Below, one piece after another: positions 61,365-64,000 of a stretch of DNA of 64,000 nt (positions are counted from its first letter, which is position 1; the number at the start of each line of letters is the position of its first letter). The notes beneath the pieces are model-generated. The model was not told where the DNA came from and did not search any database. It saw nothing but the letters and a program-made list of their open reading frames with translations. Position numbers and translations under genes: made by a program. The stretch spans positions 185,526-249,525 of the forward strand of contig NZ_NNBL01000009.1 of the NCBI RefSeq assembly GCF_002803065.1, in the 5' to 3' direction. Source of the stretch: Streptomyces sp. CB01635 (GTDB lineage Bacteria; Actinomycetota; Actinomycetes; Streptomycetales; Streptomycetaceae).

Positions 61365-63095
61365 CTAGACCTGGATCTGCCCGGCGAGCTGTTGAATATG
61401 GACGATCACGAATTCAGCCGGCTTCAGCGGGGCGAAGCCGACCTGGACGTTGACGATCCCGCGGTCGATGTCGTTCTGCGGATTGTTCTCCCGGTCGCAC
61501 TTGACCAGATACGCCTCCTGAGGTGTCCGTCCCTGGAAGGCACCCGCACGGAACAGCGAGTTCATGAACGCCCCGACGTTCAGTCGGATCGACGCCCACA
61601 GCGGCTCGTCGTTGGGCTCGAACACCACCCACTGGGTCCCACGGAAGAGGCTCTCCTCAACGAACAGGGCAAGCCGGCGGACCGGCAGGTACTTCCATTC
61701 GTCGGCGAGACGGTCCGCTCCCCGCATGGTGCGCGCACCCCAGGCCACCGGCCCCACGGCCGGCAGTCGGCGCAGGCAGTTGATGCCAAGCGGGTTGAGC
61801 CGGCCGTTCTCCAGGTCGGTGAGCGGCACCTCCAACTCGCTGACGCCATTGAGCGAGGCGTCCGTGCCCGCCGCGGCCTTCCACACGCCGCGTTGCACGT
61901 CCGTCCGCGCGAGAACGCCGGCCATGACGCCGCAGGGTGGGAAGGGCCTGGTCGCGCCCTGGCGCAGGGGATCCGGCGCGATGATCCGCGGGAAGTACAG
62001 TGCGGCGTTTTTCGTCGAGTCCCCGGAGGGGAGGCTCGGCGCGACGTTGTTCGTTACGACGTCGAGGGAAAGGGCGGAGCCCCCTGCTTCTGGGATCCAT
62101 TCCAACGGTGGATCCACCAGGAGGATGGCACGCCGAGCGACGCAGAGCTCGAGTGCCCTGTCCTGAAGTGCTTTCACCGCGTCCTGGCTGCCGAGATGGT
62201 CATAACAGCCAGGCAGGCAGAGCAGATTGAAGATGTCTGTCTTGAGCAGGTGGTAGAGACCTGTCTTGTCGTTCTCTGCGTGCAGATAACTGTCCAGCGT
62301 AGGCATGGCGTCGACAGGGGGGCTGCCTTGGGGTGGGGCGGTGAAGCACTCGCGTACCTTGCCCTCGTCCGACTTCTCGGGGTCGGCGAAGGGGTCGGCG
62401 CCGGGCGTTTCCGGTTCGTCGTTCTCGGGGGGCAACCCCACGACGGGATTTTCCGGGTCTACCTTGACCAGCCGGGACGTGGCAAGCACGTGTGCGAGGC
62501 TCCGCGGGCTGTCACTGTCGATGCTGACGTTGAGATATCGCTCCTCAGCGCCGGTTCCGGTGTCGCGGATGGTCAGGTTGTACAGTTTGCGTTTGCTGAG
62601 GGGCAGCTTCGGGTCTTCGGACGTGTCGTGGTCGACCCGAGCGCGAAGATTCAGGGCCCAGGAACCGGGGCTGACGGCCAGGAGGCCGGGAGTCTTGCGT
62701 GAGCGAGCAGCTGCCGGGGGCTCAGGAGCCCCGTCTCCGGGATCGGGCTCTCCGGCGGGAGCAGGGGAGGCGGGGGCGCCGCCAGCTGCCCGCTGGGAGC
62801 GACCGATGGGAAGCGCCACGGGAACGGCTTCGCCCACCACCCTGACGATCTCGGCTTCGCTGCCGCCGTTCATATAGAACTGGTAGACGGCGTAGCTCAA
62901 AGGACTGTCCGAGTGCAGGCCGCCAAAAACGTTCTCGTAGTCCGCCCAGCCGGTGATGTGCACTGGTCGGTCCACCGGCCCCCGGGGCGCGTATCCGACG
63001 AACGCGGCGATAGCGGTCGGGACTCCAGTGATGGTCCGGACAGCGCTCTTGACCTCATCGATATAGACGCCGGGATAAGTGGTGTTCACAGGCAT
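61365..63095 (-). CDS. Contractile sheath protein
   Basis: A 576-residue protein. TYPGVYIDEVKSAVRTITGV followed by PTAIAAFVGYAPRG is the sheath N-terminus; the C-terminal GRTPQEAYLVKCDRENNPQN and VQVGFAPLKPAEFVIVHIQQ form the conserved core that connects sheath subunits. A Pro/Ala linker (about residues 100-135) marks an inserted domain. GAAAGAGG lies upstream of ATG 63095. It is the first gene of the operon; only one sheath gene is present. Confidence 0.95.
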   Translation of the reverse strand: MPVNTTYPGVYIDEVKSAVRTITGVPTAIAAFVGYAPRGPVDRPVHITGWADYENVFGGLHSDSPLSYAVYQFYMNGGSEAEIVRVVGEAVPVALPIGRSQRAAGGAPASPAPAGEPDPGDGAPEPPAAARSRKTPGLLAVSPGSWALNLRARVDHDTSEDPKLPLSKRKLYNLTIRDTGTGAEERYLNVSIDSDSPRSLAHVLATSRLVKVDPENPVVGLPPENDEPETPGADPFADPEKSDEGKVRECFTAPPQGSPPVDAMPTLDSYLHAENDKTGLYHLLKTDIFNLLCLPGCYDHLGSQDAVKALQDRALELCVARRAILLVDPPLEWIPEAGGSALSLDVVTNNVAPSLPSGDSTKNAALYFPRIIAPDPLRQGATRPFPPCGVMAGVLARTDVQRGVWKAAAGTDASLNGVSELEVPLTDLENGRLNPLGINCLRRLPAVGPVAWGARTMRGADRLADEWKYLPVRRLALFVEESLFRGTQWVVFEPNDEPLWASIRLNVGAFMNSLFRAGAFQGRTPQEAYLVKCDRENNPQNDIDRGIVNVQVGFAPLKPAEFVIVHIQQLAGQIQV

Positions 63096-63559
63096 GGAAG
63101 CCTCTTTCTCCAGCCCGGATACGTCACCTCCCGGGACATTTGCCGACGAGTCTCCGGCTAGCCGGGGTGGCCGCGCAGGCGCAAACATTGAATGACACTG
63201 TTCGAAGGTCCTTTCCGCAGCGTATGCGGGCTGTGCGGCGAGAGGTCCGCAGGAGAGAGGCCTCTGCTTCGATGGAGTGATGCCTTTTGGTCTGATCAGC
63301 CGATCCACCGACTGCGGCGCCTGTCCTTGGCCGCCTCCTGGACGCCGGGCCGCCTCCGCTGGTGACATCTCGGTCCGGCCAGTCTGCACGGTGTCGATCA
63401 CGCCGCGCCGTGGCGTCGCCGGACGGCGCGCACTGTGTCTGCGACTGACCCACCATGAAAGCTGTGGCCCATGCCCTCAAGGTGGACGAGTGCCTCGACC
63501 GCCATGTCACGTGAATCCGGATGCTCGCCTCAACCCGGCCGGCGGGGACAAAGCGACGC
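63096..63559. other. Upstream region of the eCIS operon
   Basis: No supported gene. The operon promoter must lie here or within the relic upstream. I see no strong palindrome or hairpin. Confidence 0.4.
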
Positions 63560-63825
63560 GTCTTCGCCCAACCGACCGCCGGGCCCTCCCGGCGATGCGG
63601 CACCACCGAACCCCGCTTCGGCGCCACCCGGGGCGCATCCGGGCAGGCTACCGCCTCCTGCGAGCCCGTCTCCTGCGTCTGGGACAGCACCTGGCTCACC
63701 ATCTCCCGCGCGGTCACCAGGCGTTCCACCTCCCGCTCGGCGTCCTCGAGCTCGGAGCGCAGCCGCTCGGCCCGTTCCCGTGCTGACACTTCCCTCGCCT
63801 CCAACAACCCCAGTACCGACGCCAC
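63560..63825 (-). pseudogene. Truncated Streptomyces hypothetical gene (coiled-coil N-terminus)
   Basis: A GTG at 63825 opens VASVLGLLEAREVSARERAE followed by a charged helical region (RLRSELEDAEREVERLVTAR), the start of a common Streptomyces protein with a C-terminal helix-turn-helix. Similarity fades after VVPHRREGPA, and the usual C-terminal domain is missing. Bases 63826-64000 hold no supported gene. Confidence 0.5.
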
Positions 63826-64000
63826 CGGCCACCCCCGAACGAGAAAGAAGACGGACAAGCCATCACTTCCTGGCCCGGTCGAAAGGCACTCCCACCAGCA
63901 GAAACTCAGCCACCAAGTTCGGAACGACAACAGGCACTTAGACCGTGTCCTACATGGCGAGTTGGGGTAGGCGCCCTCTATGGGTAGTGGGCAATGGGAC

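Noticed and set aside
63124..63930. One 268-residue gene covering the right-edge minus strand
   Set aside because: Only the first part resembles a known protein; the rest changes to low-quality sequence and lacks the expected C-terminal domain.
1..64000. CRISPR array
   Set aside because: No regular short repeat with spacers and no cas gene was seen.

Overview
The window is high-GC actinobacterial DNA, almost certainly from Streptomyces or a close relative. The evidence is GTG starts, 4-nt ATGA/GTGA gene overlaps, GntR- and LacI-controlled sugar ABC transporters without their own ATPase, a Tat/lipoprotein-type binding protein, a large secreted subtilisin-like protease, and an extracellular contractile injection system (eCIS) of the actinobacterial kind. 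No rRNA, complete tRNA or CRISPR array was found.

1-12.4 kb holds carbohydrate catabolism. A truncated LacI regulator diverges from an operon of GH35 beta-galactosidase, PhyH-type dioxygenase and Gfo/Idh oxidoreductase, and two tandem perfect LacI-type palindromes lie between them. Next come a minus-strand sugar ABC importer (binding protein and two permeases), a divergent HutC-type GntR regulator, and a minus-strand operon of NagB-like deaminase, GH4 glycosidase and BadF/NagK-like kinase. A shared sequence, GACCAGTTnnnCCAG, sits before both the importer and the nagB-like gene, so the GntR protein probably controls both. 12.7-14.7 kb is decayed DNA with two transposase fossils and a small membrane protein. 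14.7-18.5 kb is a 1259-residue secreted S8 protease.

19-24.4 kb is a second sugar module on the minus strand: FadR-type GntR regulator, binding protein, two permeases and D-mannonate dehydratase (ManD). A perfect 55-bp palindrome with an ExuR/UxuR-like core lies between regulator and transporter. 24.5-32.4 kb is accessory DNA. It contains a frameshifted EPSP-synthase relic, the 3' end of a tRNA (probable attachment-site scar), an alpha/beta-hydrolase-like protein lacking its nucleophile, a TPR-CHAT caspase-like protein diverging from a translationally coupled Cys-containing small protein and membrane protein, and scraps of an F420-type oxidoreductase, a transposase and a tyrosine integrase.

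32.5-39.3 kb encodes an SseB-like protein, a WXG100-like partner, a 1577-residue Rhs polymorphic toxin with a T7SS-type N-terminus, and a probable immunity protein. An intact 1.24-kb IS with 34-bp imperfect terminal repeats follows (39351-40589), then an IS5-type fossil and a zinc-ribbon/polyproline/membrane protein. 42.2-63.1 kb is one minus-strand eCIS operon: sheath, tube, T4-type baseplate protein, Pro-rich protein, DUF4255 cap protein, AAA+ ATPase, small protein, CIS tube-initiator-like protein, LysM protein, hub, spike, PAAR-like tip, gp25, two baseplate-J-like proteins, a tail-protein-I-like protein and a DUF6519 protein. Most genes overlap by 4 nt. No gene of normal tape-measure size is present, and hub and spike are separate genes. 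The right edge contains another gene relic.
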